Shown: positions 26,455 to 35,717 of the stretch, piece after piece
Layout: every line of letters begins with the position of its first letter
Position numbering within the stretch: position 1 is the first letter of the stretch
Assembly (NCBI RefSeq): GCF_011008845.1
Contig: NZ_JAAIWM010000001.1
Span: 682,001 to 746,000 of the forward strand
DNA length: 64,000 nucleotides
Direction: 5' to 3'
DNA from: Bacillus mesophilus
GTDB taxonomy: Bacteria > Bacillota > Bacilli > Bacillales > SA4
Made by a program: the position numbers and the translations under genes
The notes under the pieces: generated by a model
Told to the model about the DNA's origin: nothing
Database searches by the model: none
Seen by the model: the letters and a program-made list of their open reading frames with translations, nothing else

Positions 26455-27342
26455 TTAATGGATATCTCGCTTTTTAAAGCGTCCACCTTTTACCTCGGCG
26501 ATATTACCTACATCGAGAAACGCCCCAGAATCGAGCTCTTCCACAATTGATTTTAGTTTAGCTTCTTCTAATCGTGTAATAACGCAGAAGATTACTTTCT
26601 TATCATCTCCCGTATAGGCCCCTTCCCCAGAAAGGTATGTTACTCCACGACCTAATCTTGCCATAATCGCATCACCAATTTCTATGTGTTGATCACTAAT
26701 AATCCAAGCCGATTTAGACTCGTCTAATCCCATTACGGTTACATCTATTGTTTTAAAAGCAATAAAATAGGCAATTAGCGAGTACATGGCACGATCCCAA
26801 CCGAACACAAATCCAGCACTACCTAAAATGAAAATATTAAAAAACATAATAATTTCACCGACTGAAAACGGTAATTTCTTATTGAACAAGATTGCTAAAA
26901 TTTCCGTACCATCTAATGAACCGCCATATCTAATAACAATACCGACACCAATCCCGAGTGTGATACCTCCAAAAACTGTAGCCAATAACGGATCTGTTGT
27001 CACTACTTCCACATTATGGAGCGCTGCTACTGAGAAGGATAAAACGATGATAGCAAACAAGGTAGAATATGCGAAGGTTTTACCAATTTGTTTATATCCG
27101 ATGTACAGAAAAGGCAGATTGAGGAAGAATAAGAACCAAGCTAACTTAATGTTAGTTAAATAAGATAAGATAATGGATATTCCGACAATTCCACCGTCAA
27201 TAATCTTATTCGGTACAAGGAATAATTCAAGTCCTGCAGCCATTAATATAGAGCCTAATAAAATAAATAAACCTCGTTTAAAAATCTTAATCAAAGACGT
27301 ATGTTTATGTTGTGTTTGTTTTTTTGCAACTTCCAACTCCAT
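26455..27342 (-). CDS. YitT family membrane protein (DUF161 + DUF2179)
   Basis: A 295-residue protein with about five membrane helices in the first 205 residues (GLFILLGSILMAAGLELFLV opens the first). A soluble C-terminal DUF2179 domain (about 215-290) contains ARLGRGVTYLSGEGAYTG and CVITRLEEAKLKSIV. The transport role is unknown; several paralogues are usual in Bacillus, so no symbol is given. ATG 27342 with a GGAGGGATGGAG site. Confidence 0.88.
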   Translation of the reverse strand: MELEVAKKQTQHKHTSLIKIFKRGLFILLGSILMAAGLELFLVPNKIIDGGIVGISIILSYLTNIKLAWFLFFLNLPFLYIGYKQIGKTFAYSTLFAIIVLSFSVAALHNVEVVTTDPLLATVFGGITLGIGVGIVIRYGGSLDGTEILAILFNKKLPFSVGEIIMFFNIFILGSAGFVFGWDRAMYSLIAYFIAFKTIDVTVMGLDESKSAWIISDQHIEIGDAIMARLGRGVTYLSGEGAYTGDDKKVIFCVITRLEEAKLKSIVEELDSGAFLDVGNIAEVKGGRFKKRDIH

Positions 27343-27504
27343 CCCTCCCTGAAGTAATCATTTATTTTAATTATAACACTATGTTAGTCTATATTATTTT
27401 CAGATGCTTCGTTTGTTGTAAAAATTATAGATGAATATTTGGTTAGTGATCAACATAGATGAGGTTTCATTGCGCTACCACTTGCTCAAAGTTCAGTTAG
27501 TAGC

Positions 27505-27625
27505 AACAGACGCATATTTTAGAAAAGTGACGCATAAAAGTCAGGATTAGACGCATATATTTCAATTTTGACGCATAAGAGTTGAAGTTTGGCGCACATT
27601 TTCGAAATACGGTGCATAAAAGGTT
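27505..27625. repeat. Array of six ACGCATA boxes with 20.5-bp period
   Basis: Boxes start at 27510, 27530, 27551, 27571, 27592 and 27612 (spacing 20, 21, 20, 21, 20). They alternate ACGCATAT and ACGCATAA; the last two are decayed (GCGCACAT, GTGCATAA). This makes three 41-bp units of two half-units. The array lies in the gap between the YitT gene and yheA. I recall similar arrays in other Bacillus intergenic regions. The rest of 27343-27734 shows nothing else. Confidence 0.8.
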
Positions 27626-27734
27626 AAACCAAAGATTAGGTTGACTCAAAATCACCCTATTTTAGTTAAAAATTCTTAAATATACCAGTAAACCCTATAC
27701 TGACGTCTGTAAATAAGCATACCCTTCCATTAAA

Positions 27735-27770
27735 TAAAAAAACCTCGCAACATTTCCATTGCGAGGTTCT
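27735..27770 (-). terminator. Terminator of yheA
   Basis: AACCTCGCAA/TTGCGAGGTT stem, 8-base loop, A-run giving a U-tail on the minus strand. Confidence 0.92.
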
Positions 27771-27774
27771 CCTA

Positions 27775-28128
27775 TTATGATCCCATTGGACCGTATAATT
27801 CTTCTAGAGGCTTCATGATAATTTGATTTAGTTCACCAATTAACACGCTCATACGCTGCTCGGTATCCATTAGACGTGCAATTGTCGGATGTTGCTGAAC
27901 TAGTGCCACTTGTTGTTGCGCCTGTTCAACCTCTTGTTGAGTAATTTCCATACCAGACATTTGCTTTTGCTGAAGCTGTAGTTGCATATCGCGGAAGCTT
28001 GTAAAAAGTCTCGACGCTGCTTCGTCTGCATTCACTTCATCATATAATTTTTTTAGTTCCTGAAATTCATTGCTGTTTCTAACAGCCTTTTCTAATTCGT
28101 ATGCTACATCATGTAAATTGGTAGACAT
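27775..28128 (-). CDS. yheA: YheA, YlbF/YmcA family protein
   Basis: A 117-residue, all-helical cytoplasmic protein of the YlbF/YmcA family (DUF964), whose relatives modulate RNase Y and phosphorelay activity. The opening NLHDVAYELEKAVRNSNEF and the Q-rich middle QLQLQQKQMSGMEITQQEVE are typical. ATG 28128 with a GAGGGACCTAC site. yheB lies upstream in the same direction, separated by about 90 bases. Confidence 0.9.
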   Translation of the reverse strand: MSTNLHDVAYELEKAVRNSNEFQELKKLYDEVNADEAASRLFTSFRDMQLQLQQKQMSGMEITQQEVEQAQQQVALVQQHPTIARLMDTEQRMSVLIGELNQIIMKPLEELYGPMGS

Positions 28129-28220
28129 GTAGGTCCCTCCTCAAATTATGTAAATGACCACGCACTTAAATTATTCATACGTTCAGTCTCCTACAACTAT
28201 AACAAACCTTTTTGTGTATT

Positions 28221-29357
28221 TCACCCTATAAGCCATACAATAACTCCTTGAAGCAGTCCAATTAACCCACCCAGTAGCGCTCCTAGAAAGGTAATCATTT
28301 TAAATTCTTTTTTTGAAATGGATAAGATCATATCTTCCAATCTTCCGACTGAAAAGCCTTCAACTTGGTGTCTAACCATATCTTCCACTCTGAGTTTTTG
28401 AAGGATCTTGTCAGAGTTCTTCGCTAAATAAAAGACCGCAAACTTTACAATCGCTGGAGCAATTTTTTCAATGATTAATTCTTTTACAGGTAGAAGCAAT
28501 TCAGAAACCGGACGCTCTAACAGAGCAGAGATGTTCAGTTCTTTTACTATTTTCTGTCTTACAGTGAAAACGAGTTCCTCTTTTTTAAGGATGTCTGAAA
28601 ACTCATCCACTCTCTTACGTTTTAGCTTATTCCATTCTTCCTCTATTAAAGAAGTTAGAATTTGGACTGTTCCATCATGCTTAAGGAATTTAATAATTTC
28701 AGGCTGAACCTTTTCTACAAGGCTTACTTGCCCTAAAAACATGGTGACCATATTGCCAAGCATCCCTCTCGTTGCTAGGAAATCATCAATCATGTTCTTA
28801 AGCTTTTGCTTTCCGACTTCACTTTGAAAAAATTCAACACCTTTATTGGATATGTAAAGACTTATAGAAGGAATACTTTGATCAATGCGACTGATTAGAC
28901 TAGCCGGTATCAACTCATCGATACTCTGTGAGGAATGCTCGTCCCAAAATTTTTCAAGTTTTTCTTCAAGAAATCGATCTGCCTTGATCATTAATTTTGT
29001 ATCAGCATCCTGAATATTTAGTTTTTTAAGAAGCTCCTTTATCGTCATATCTGTCTCAAAAAGCTTGTTACTCTCACTTTTGACGATTTCATTCATTTCA
29101 CCAATAAACGTAGGATCTGTAAATTTCTTTTTGAATCCCTCTGCCGTTACTAGATGTTCTACTACTAATCTCCCCATCTGTACAGCTAGCTCTTCTCTTC
29201 GTTTTGGTATTAAACCGGGTGTAAAGGGAAGTCGTTTTCCTTTTACATATATAGGATGATGTGGTCGAAAGAGCATTTGAATAGCCAGGTGATTGGTAAA
29301 ACCACCTATTATTGCTCCAATTACAACCATCATTCCAATCATGAACAGATCCTTCAT
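28221..29357 (-). CDS. yheB: YheB, DUF445 membrane protein
   Basis: A 378-residue DUF445 protein. Membrane helices are at the extreme N-terminus (4-21) and C-terminus (357-377), with a long amphipathic helical stretch between, as in the family. The signature [19 protein letters not shown] is near residues 19-37, followed by [16 protein letters not shown]. Linked to the spore in Bacillus, mechanism unknown. ATG 29357 has a GAAAGGTGATAA site. It is divergent from the yheC/D cluster. Confidence 0.9.
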   Translation of the reverse strand: MKDLFMIGMMVVIGAIIGGFTNHLAIQMLFRPHHPIYVKGKRLPFTPGLIPKRREELAVQMGRLVVEHLVTAEGFKKKFTDPTFIGEMNEIVKSESNKLFETDMTIKELLKKLNIQDADTKLMIKADRFLEEKLEKFWDEHSSQSIDELIPASLISRIDQSIPSISLYISNKGVEFFQSEVGKQKLKNMIDDFLATRGMLGNMVTMFLGQVSLVEKVQPEIIKFLKHDGTVQILTSLIEEEWNKLKRKRVDEFSDILKKEELVFTVRQKIVKELNISALLERPVSELLLPVKELIIEKIAPAIVKFAVFYLAKNSDKILQKLRVEDMVRHQVEGFSVGRLEDMILSISKKEFKMITFLGALLGGLIGLLQGVIVWLIG

Positions 29358-29374
29358 ATTATCACCTTTCTTTC

Positions 29375-29402
29375 ACCATCTTGAGCGATCCTTCATACGA
29401 TA
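29375..29402 (+). promoter_or_regulatory. Putative mother-cell (sigma-K or sigma-E) promoter for the yheC/D cluster
   Basis: AC (29375-29376), 17 bp, CATACGATA (29394-29402) fits the sigma-K pattern AC-N16/17-CATANNNTA. CATACGAT is also close to a sigma-E -10. It is placed about 65 bp before the first YheC/D gene, whose products are spore-coat associated. Confidence 0.5.
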
Positions 29403-29467
29403 CGATATCAGCAAGTGCCTATTTTATTATAGGGTTTATTATCTTCTCAATCAAATGAGGGTTGAAT

Positions 29468-30847
29468 ATGATCTTTAGTGAAAAAGTACAGGTTATCAGT
29501 CAAGACATCCAAAATCCATATGTAATTAACATATCTGAAGAGCTTTTTTTAAGCTGGTCACTTTCCCTTAGAAAAAAATATCATTTTCAATGTGGAAACT
29601 ATAGTACGCACGTTGTGTTCTTTCCTGATTCTTCAATTAAAGGGATAGGAATGGATTCAAGGCTGCTTCAAGAACTCAAGCTATCAACCAACAACCAAAA
29701 TCTAACGCTTTTCTATCATGAAAGTGCAGGAATGTTTTCGTTAGGACTTGTGATTGGACTATTAACAGAAACAAGGGAAACAGAAAGTGGTCCTTCATTT
29801 GGTTCGGTCCATGATTTTGCAAAAGAACTGTCTGTCTATTGCCAGGAAAACCATGTCCTCTTTTACGTATTTTCATTAAAAGCATTGAATGTGAATACAC
29901 TTGAGGTTCAGGGATATATTTGGAACGGAGAGAAATGGGAACTCACTCTCGTCCCACTTCCTCATGTTGTTCATAACCGGATTCACTCTAGGAAAAGAGA
30001 GAAATCAGCAACAGCTGAAGCACTATTTTCCTTGTTACGTGATAAACAGATTCCCTTTTTTAATGATCATTTTCTAAATAAGTGGGAATCACACCAGCAT
30101 TTAGTTCAGCATGAGCATCTTCTACCCTATCTACCAGAAACCGAATTACTACTAAATATTAATCAGTTAGAACACTTTTTAAAGAAGCATGAACAAGTCT
30201 TTATTAAACCGATTCATGGAAGTCAGGGAAAGAAAATTATTAGAATCGAAAATGAAGATGATCACTATTTGCTTGATTATACGACCTTTAATGGAGACAT
30301 CGAAAAGAAGTATGATGAGATACTTGAGCTTTTTCAAGGTATTAAACCTCGACTAGCAAAACAGGCATCCATTATACAACAAGGCATAGAATTGCTAACC
30401 TATGAAGACAGGATTTTAGACTTTCGTTTCCTATGTCATATGAACCAAAGTAATAGCTGGAAGGTTACATCTTCAGTGGCAAGAATCTCTTCTCCTAATG
30501 AATTTGTTTCAAATTTGGCTAGAGGCGGAGAAATCCAAAAGGTTCATAAAGTATTAAAAGACCTTCTTGATACTAAAACAGCCCTTGATGTGAATAAAAT
30601 GTTACATGAGCTTGCAGTAGAAGTAGCCTCGTCGATTGGACAGTCGGAGGAAGGTTTATTTGGTGAATTAGGAATTGATTTGGCTTTAGATCAACAAGCA
30701 AAGCCTTGGATTATTGAAGTAAATACAAAGCCATCCAAAAACCTGGATTCTCCTACTTCTTTTTTTATCGTTCGTCCATCAGCAAAGGCTGTTATTCAAT
30801 ATTGCATGTATTTATCAAACCCTTTCCAAAGGAGCGAACTATCATGA
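29468..30847 (+). CDS. YheD-like endospore coat-associated ATP-grasp protein, copy 1 (long)
   Basis: A 459-residue member of the YheC/YheD endospore family with an ATP-grasp fold in its C-terminal half. Visible are FIKPIHGSQGKKIIRIE (ATP lysine, near 245), DFRFLCHMN (near 318) and the metal-binding LGIDLALDQQAKPWIIEVNTKPSKN near the end. The first 200 residues contain the family region ending VVHNRIHSR. ATG 29468 (TGAGGG upstream) is preferred over TTG 29462. It overlaps the next gene by four bases (ATGA). Substrate unknown. Confidence 0.88.
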   Translation: MIFSEKVQVISQDIQNPYVINISEELFLSWSLSLRKKYHFQCGNYSTHVVFFPDSSIKGIGMDSRLLQELKLSTNNQNLTLFYHESAGMFSLGLVIGLLTETRETESGPSFGSVHDFAKELSVYCQENHVLFYVFSLKALNVNTLEVQGYIWNGEKWELTLVPLPHVVHNRIHSRKREKSATAEALFSLLRDKQIPFFNDHFLNKWESHQHLVQHEHLLPYLPETELLLNINQLEHFLKKHEQVFIKPIHGSQGKKIIRIENEDDHYLLDYTTFNGDIEKKYDEILELFQGIKPRLAKQASIIQQGIELLTYEDRILDFRFLCHMNQSNSWKVTSSVARISSPNEFVSNLARGGEIQKVHKVLKDLLDTKTALDVNKMLHELAVEVASSIGQSEEGLFGELGIDLALDQQAKPWIIEVNTKPSKNLDSPTSFFIVRPSAKAVIQYCMYLSNPFQRSELS

Positions 30848-31917
30848 TTTCTCTTGGTTTTCTTACCATCAAACGCCATCAAGAGCTGGCCTATTTTACT
30901 GAGGTTGCAACTGCATTAAAGGGAAAGGGTTTATCATTCTTTCGCTTTACCCCTTTAGATATTGACCCATCTACTGAATTGGTGCACGGTCTAACCTACA
31001 ATGAGTCAACAGAAGAATGGGAGTCTGACGTATTTCCCATTCCAGATTACCTATATGATCGCTGCTTTTATCAACCTGAGCCTTCTTCCAAAAAAGCTGA
31101 ACCCATCGTGAAATGGCTGAAACAGAGACCTGGTACTTGTTTTCTAGGCTATGGTTTACCAAATAAATGGGAGGTTTATCAATCAATATGTGAGCAGAAC
31201 TCTATTTCTTCCTACTTACCTACCACTATTCAGATTGAAAACTTTCAACAGTTAAAAACACTCTTAAGGAAAGAAAAATCGATTATGATCAAGCCCGTGA
31301 ATGGTTCACAAGGTAATGGAGTGATTCATATCCAGCTGTTAGCGAAAGAAATTACTGTCCACACTCAAAAGCGAGGTAAATCAATTCATAAATCTTTTGC
31401 CAATCAGTTAGACTTTAAGCGTTTTATAGACTCTCTCTTAAGAGAAACCTCCTTTATTGGGCAGAATTTCTTACCATTACAACATAAAGAGAAGCCATTC
31501 GACATAAGAATCCTTCTTCAGAAAAATGAGCAAGGAGATTGGATTGAACAAGGCAGAGGAGTAAGAATGGGATGTGAAAAAGGGATTGTCTCCAATCTTC
31601 ACAATGGAGGAGAAGTGATCCCATTTCCAGTTATTCTTTCTTATTATCAGTCACCTATAAAAGAACTGATACAAGAGGAGATTAATTCAATTATAAAGCT
31701 TATTCCACCTCTTCTTGAAGAAAGGTTCGGTAGATTATTTGAGCTAGGACTCGATATCGGAGTAACAGAAGAAGGAGCTGTCTGGCTACTTGATATCAAT
31801 TCAAAGCCTGGTCGGAAAGTTATTACTAGTAGTTCCCCTACTTCGAACATTGGTTTATATCAAGCTCCCTATCACTACATTCATTACATGGAACAGCAAA
31901 AAACAAAAACGAACTAG
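30844..31917 (+). CDS. YheC-like endospore coat-associated ATP-grasp protein, copy 1 (short)
   Basis: A 357-residue protein that starts directly at the family region (ISLGFLTIKRHQELAYF). ATP-grasp motifs are IMIKPVNGSQGNGVI (near 155), FDIRILLQK and LGLDIGVTEEGAVWLLDINSKPGRK. ATG 30844 overlaps the previous stop and is preceded by AAGGAGCG. It lacks the roughly 100-residue N-terminal domain of the long copies, matching the size of B. subtilis YheC. Confidence 0.88.
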   Translation: MISLGFLTIKRHQELAYFTEVATALKGKGLSFFRFTPLDIDPSTELVHGLTYNESTEEWESDVFPIPDYLYDRCFYQPEPSSKKAEPIVKWLKQRPGTCFLGYGLPNKWEVYQSICEQNSISSYLPTTIQIENFQQLKTLLRKEKSIMIKPVNGSQGNGVIHIQLLAKEITVHTQKRGKSIHKSFANQLDFKRFIDSLLRETSFIGQNFLPLQHKEKPFDIRILLQKNEQGDWIEQGRGVRMGCEKGIVSNLHNGGEVIPFPVILSYYQSPIKELIQEEINSIIKLIPPLLEERFGRLFELGLDIGVTEEGAVWLLDINSKPGRKVITSSSPTSNIGLYQAPYHYIHYMEQQKTKTN

Positions 31918-31932
31918 AAAAGAGTGGATATC

Positions 31933-33297
31933 ATGAATTCCAAAATAACTATTAAAGAGCTATCAGGAATTGAAGGTACTCTTCAAGCTTCAAAAGAATT
32001 TGACATTACCTCTTTACGAAGTATTGGCTTCGGAACAAAAACAATTCCGTGTAAATTTATAACTAAAAAGCAACAGGACAAAACTACGATCTATATAAGT
32101 AAAAACCTTTTAGAAGAACTTAATATTCCTGCTAACCGCACCCTTCATTATTTTCATGATCATGATACCTTATATGTCGGTCCACTCGTTGGAATCTTTA
32201 CTGCTGGGTTTACAGAATCCCTTTTACGACCTATAGGGGAACGTTCACTCTTTTTTGCAAAGTTATTAACGATGGAAAAGTCAGTTGGTGTTTGTGCTTA
32301 TGTGTTCGGGGCACATCTAATTGACTGGAATGAAGGTACGGTAAACGGCTACTTTTATGATGAAAAGGAAGGTTGGAAGCAGCAAGAAGTTCCCTTACCT
32401 AGCGTCATCTATGACCGCTTACCAAATCGACGTTCAGAGCGTCACCATGCGTTAAAGAAAATCAAACAGAGATTGAAGGATGAATATTTAATCCCTTGGT
32501 ACAATCCAGGTTTCTTTAATAAGTGGGAGGTTTTCCAACTACTCTCAAAGGATCATGAGCTATCAACCTATTTACCAGAAACCATCTCCGCCCCTACTGT
32601 AGCAGATATTAAAGCCCTGTTAGAGCGTCATAAATTTGTTTATATCAAACCTTCCAATGGGAGTTTGGGCTTAGGAATCTTTCAGGTTGTTGCCTCCAAG
32701 GATGATTCGTCCTTTTACTGTAGATATAAAGATGGAGAGGAAAACCGTCTGCAGAGATTCTATTCCCTTGAGAAATTAATTCAATATATATTTAGAAATA
32801 GAAGCATGCAGCAGTATATTGTTCAACAAGGTATACATTTAGTTCGCTACGAAAATCGACCACTAGATTTTAGAATTCATACGAATCGAGATCATAATGG
32901 GAAGTGGCAGGTTACTGCAATTGGTGCCAAAGTAGCAGGTCGTGGAAGTGTAACCACCCACCTAAATAGTGGTGGAATGGTCAAAACGATGGAAGAACTA
33001 TTTCCAGACACTAGTAAGCGACATGATTTACAACAACAATTCGACTCTACCGTCTTAGCGCTTAGTGAGGCCATTTCGACTAACATAGATGGTTTTATAG
33101 GGGAGATTGGCTTTGACATTGGCTTAGATCGTGACGGGAAACTTTGGTTATTTGAGGCAAACTCTAAACCGGGCCGTGCAATATTTTCTCATCCTAAATT
33201 ACGATCACAAGATAAATTTACTCGTGAACTCTCCATGTCGTATGCAATCTATTTAACACACCAAGATATTTATCACCCTGAGGTACAGTATCAATGA
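31933..33297 (+). CDS. YheD-like endospore coat-associated ATP-grasp protein, copy 2 (long)
   Basis: A 454-residue protein with the same layout as copy 1 long: an N-terminal beta-rich domain, then LYVGPLVGIFTAGF, VIYDRLPNR, FVYIKPSNGSLGLGIF (near 236), DFRIHTNRD and IGFDIGLDRDGKLWLFEANSKPGR. ATG 31933 is preferred over GTG 31924, with AGAGTGG upstream. It follows the short copy by 15 bases and overlaps the next gene by four bases. Confidence 0.88.
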   Translation: MNSKITIKELSGIEGTLQASKEFDITSLRSIGFGTKTIPCKFITKKQQDKTTIYISKNLLEELNIPANRTLHYFHDHDTLYVGPLVGIFTAGFTESLLRPIGERSLFFAKLLTMEKSVGVCAYVFGAHLIDWNEGTVNGYFYDEKEGWKQQEVPLPSVIYDRLPNRRSERHHALKKIKQRLKDEYLIPWYNPGFFNKWEVFQLLSKDHELSTYLPETISAPTVADIKALLERHKFVYIKPSNGSLGLGIFQVVASKDDSSFYCRYKDGEENRLQRFYSLEKLIQYIFRNRSMQQYIVQQGIHLVRYENRPLDFRIHTNRDHNGKWQVTAIGAKVAGRGSVTTHLNSGGMVKTMEELFPDTSKRHDLQQQFDSTVLALSEAISTNIDGFIGEIGFDIGLDRDGKLWLFEANSKPGRAIFSHPKLRSQDKFTRELSMSYAIYLTHQDIYHPEVQYQ

Positions 33298-34460
33298 AAT
33301 TATATTTAAGTGAAAATCAACTGACTGTTAATGAAGATATTTCAGTTACTTGGGGGGAACCATTAGTAACTATTCCCTTCTCACGTTCAGAAGCCTCAAC
33401 TGCTATAACAATTGCTAATACCCACAGTATAAAACCTTTAGTAGGGATTCTTGCAGGAGAACATCAAACTAAAAGCTTTTCTGGCAATGAAAAAGCTTTT
33501 CAACGAATCCAGCTAGCTCTTCAGAAACAAGGAGGGCTAGCTTATGTTTTCACACCAAAAGGATGGCATTCTGACAGAGTTCATGCAGCGATATATGACT
33601 TTAAAAATAACAAATGGATTCATGCCTACTTTCCTCATCCTAATGTAGTCTACAACAGAATACCCTTTCGAAGGCAAGAAACAAAAAGAAGTTTTCAAAA
33701 CATCAGGGAAGCGTGTGATATCAGGAACATTCCTTTCTTTAACGATTCATTCTTGCAAAAGTCGGAAATATTTGAATGGCTTTCTAAAAATGAACACCTT
33801 GTATCCTATCTTCCCGTAACAAAAAATCTAACCAACTTAGATTCCTTTTACTCAATGATGAAACAATTTAAGAAGGTTTACTTAAAACCTTCTAGTGGCA
33901 AAAAGGGTAAGGGAATTATTGTGGTTGAACAGATTAATAAAAATGAATGGAAGGTTGAAACTGTAAAAGATTCATTTTCAAACATCGAGACTACTGAGTT
34001 AATTGAAAATTGGATATCCCCCAAAATAGTGGATCACTATATCATTCAGCAAGGAATTCAACCTTTAAAGTGGAATGGTACTCGTTTTGATTACCGAGTC
34101 TTAGTTCATCGAAAAAACAAAAAGGAATTCATTATTAGTGGAATTGGGGTAAGACAATCACAGAAACAGGAGATTACAACACATCTCCCTGCTGGCGGAA
34201 AAATCATTCCTTTTAGATCCCTGCCTTTTCAGGAGGACGAAATAGCTATTCATTCAATAGTGAATGAAATAGGCAATACTATAAATTCTCAAAGCAGAAC
34301 CTTTGGAGAGTTCTCGATTGATATGGGTAAGAGTGTTACTGGTGAACTCTACATCTTTGAAATTAACGCAAAGCCAATGGTTTTCGATGAGGATGATATT
34401 CGAGCCCAAGGTCTTGAAAACTTGACACGTTACTTTCGTTATCTTTCAGAAAAAAGGTAA
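33294..34460 (+). CDS. YheC-like endospore coat-associated ATP-grasp protein, copy 2
   Basis: A 388-residue family member with an abbreviated N-terminal domain. Motifs are KPLVGILAG, VVYNRIPFRR, VYLKPSSGKKGKGIIVVE (near 200), FDYRVLVHRK and GEFSIDMGKSVTGELYIFEINAKP. The final RP/PGR region reads AKPMVFDEDD instead of SKPGR, so it is the most diverged of the four. Translation is coupled to the preceding gene by an ATGA overlap. Confidence 0.87.
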   Translation: MKLYLSENQLTVNEDISVTWGEPLVTIPFSRSEASTAITIANTHSIKPLVGILAGEHQTKSFSGNEKAFQRIQLALQKQGGLAYVFTPKGWHSDRVHAAIYDFKNNKWIHAYFPHPNVVYNRIPFRRQETKRSFQNIREACDIRNIPFFNDSFLQKSEIFEWLSKNEHLVSYLPVTKNLTNLDSFYSMMKQFKKVYLKPSSGKKGKGIIVVEQINKNEWKVETVKDSFSNIETTELIENWISPKIVDHYIIQQGIQPLKWNGTRFDYRVLVHRKNKKEFIISGIGVRQSQKQEITTHLPAGGKIIPFRSLPFQEDEIAIHSIVNEIGNTINSQSRTFGEFSIDMGKSVTGELYIFEINAKPMVFDEDDIRAQGLENLTRYFRYLSEKR

Positions 34461-34583
34461 CAAAAGTAACTTTTTTTACATTTAGATTTTAACAAATTCT
34501 TATATTCTGATATGCTAAAGGCAAGGAAAGATGATTCCCTACTAATTGGGTCTCCTTTAAAACATGTCAAGGAAGCGATTATG

Positions 34584-34796
34584 ATGCTATCTCACTTTAA
34601 CTTTAAACCCTTATTTAAAGATCAATCCCTGCCAGGTTGGTATATCCGCTTTTACTATAAAGGTAATCTCTACGAAGCAACCTATCAAAAGGATGGCAGC
34701 ATAGATTGGAAAGAGGAACAACCTTCCTCTGAAGATTTACCGAGTGTAGTCTCACAGATTCATGAACTTATGTTATTTCATGTATATGATTCGTAG
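34584..34796 (+). CDS. yheE: YheE-like small protein (DUF5342)
   Basis: A 70-residue protein, MLSHFNFKPLFKDQ...WYIRFYYKGNLYEATYQKDGSIDW. ATG 34584 (or 34581) follows AAGGAAG; the reading can be extended to 34512 but without a ribosome-binding site. The SHF-KPLF start, YKG and KDGSI-W patterns and its place at the end of the yheC/D cluster agree with B. subtilis YheE. Function unknown. Confidence 0.78.
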   Translation: MLSHFNFKPLFKDQSLPGWYIRFYYKGNLYEATYQKDGSIDWKEEQPSSEDLPSVVSQIHELMLFHVYDS

Positions 34797-34853
34797 GATT
34801 TCGTTTAATTCCTTCCTATTTTACACATGTTAAAATACGGAGGAGGTTTTATA

Positions 34854-35039
34854 ATGAAGAAAAAAGTAGATGCAAAATTTAGAGATGACCTTCCTAACGA
34901 AGGGAAGGAAAAAGCGTATTTAGATGTGGACCGTATGATCAATGAAGGTTTATCAGGTGGTTCTGTGCATGAACGAGAAGAAATGGCAAACATTGAGGAA
35001 ACCATCCACCTTCCAAAAGAAGACCCACCAAATAAATAA
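34854..35039 (+). CDS. Small charged Bacillus protein, uncharacterised
   Basis: A 61-residue, strongly charged soluble protein containing FRDDLPNEGKEKAYLDVDRM and NEGLSGGSVHEREE. ATG 34854 follows the excellent site ACGGAGGAGGT. I recall near-identical small proteins in other Bacillus genomes but no function. It ends in a terminator. Confidence 0.78.
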   Translation: MKKKVDAKFRDDLPNEGKEKAYLDVDRMINEGLSGGSVHEREEMANIEETIHLPKEDPPNK

Positions 35040-35046
35040 ACTGGAG

Positions 35047-35077
35047 AATAGCTTGGAGATTTCCAGGCTATTTTTTT
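35047..35077 (+). terminator. Terminator after the small charged protein
   Basis: AATAGC-TT-GGA/TCC-AG-GCTATT stem with T-run. Confidence 0.85.
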
Positions 35078-35476
35078 ACCAAACAAAAAGAAACCTTGTG
35101 TTGGTGGTTTCTCTAACAGGAACTACCTCGTACTCTTTTTCTCTTAACTCTTTTCTATATTTTACTTTTTAGTTCTCCTAAAATCTTGGTGATACTGATC
35201 AAGCATTAGACCCTGAAAATGCCTCAAAACTAAATTATAATCTTCTTGTTTATTTTTTGAAGTACCCACTAGTTTTTCTGTTCCTTCATTATTCACCTTC
35301 TTAATTCTAAAACTTCTCCCATTTTTTAGACTCCTCCCTATCACCTTTACTTTCTTATATGACAAATAGGATAAGTAACCATTTTTTAAATAAATGGGAT
35401 TTTTGCCTATTTCTAGTCTGTTGGGATTAGTCCCTTTTTGAGGGTCTAGTTAAAAAGATAAGGCTATTTCGTATAG

Positions 35477-35640
35477 ATTGTTGCTTTCGTAAAAATCCTA
35501 AAAGCCGGATTTTTACTTGGTAGTACATTGTCCCGTGCTTTAAATAAAGAAAGTTGCTCTTTTCTAACTAGTAAAACTCGATTTTACAGATAAAAAGGAG
35601 AATTTTTGGATTGAAAAGCAACAATGTTTTAGAAAAGAGC
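35477..35640. repeat. Intergenic element with interleaved long inverted repeats
   Basis: ATTGTTGCTTT (35477-35487) is perfectly complementary to 35615-35625. GCTCTTTTCTAAC (35556-35568) is complementary to 35626-35640 apart from a two-base bulge. The two pairings interleave (a, b, a', b'). A third hairpin, GTAAAAATCC/GGATTTTTAC, lies at 35489-35516. No credible gene covers 35080-35645. It may be a mobile repeat or a structured RNA. Confidence 0.6.
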
Positions 35641-35647
35641 CAAAAAT

Positions 35648-35682
35648 AAAGGCGTGAACCTCTATGATTTCACGCCTTTATC
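35648..35682 (-). terminator. Terminator of the Gly-rich protein gene
   Basis: AAAGGCGTGA/TCACGCCTTT, 10-bp stem with 12-base loop. Confidence 0.85.
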
Positions 35683-35717
35683 TTTTATGATGATATCTTC
35701 AGTTTTAATATTATTAT

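Noticed and set aside
27505..27625. CRISPR-like array
   Set aside because: Repeats are only 7-8 bases, spacers about 13 bases and partly similar to each other, and no cas gene is present.
35162..35365. 67-codon minus-strand reading (MSYKKVKVIGRS...)
   Set aside because: TTG start, no ribosome-binding site, no recognisable pattern; probably spurious.
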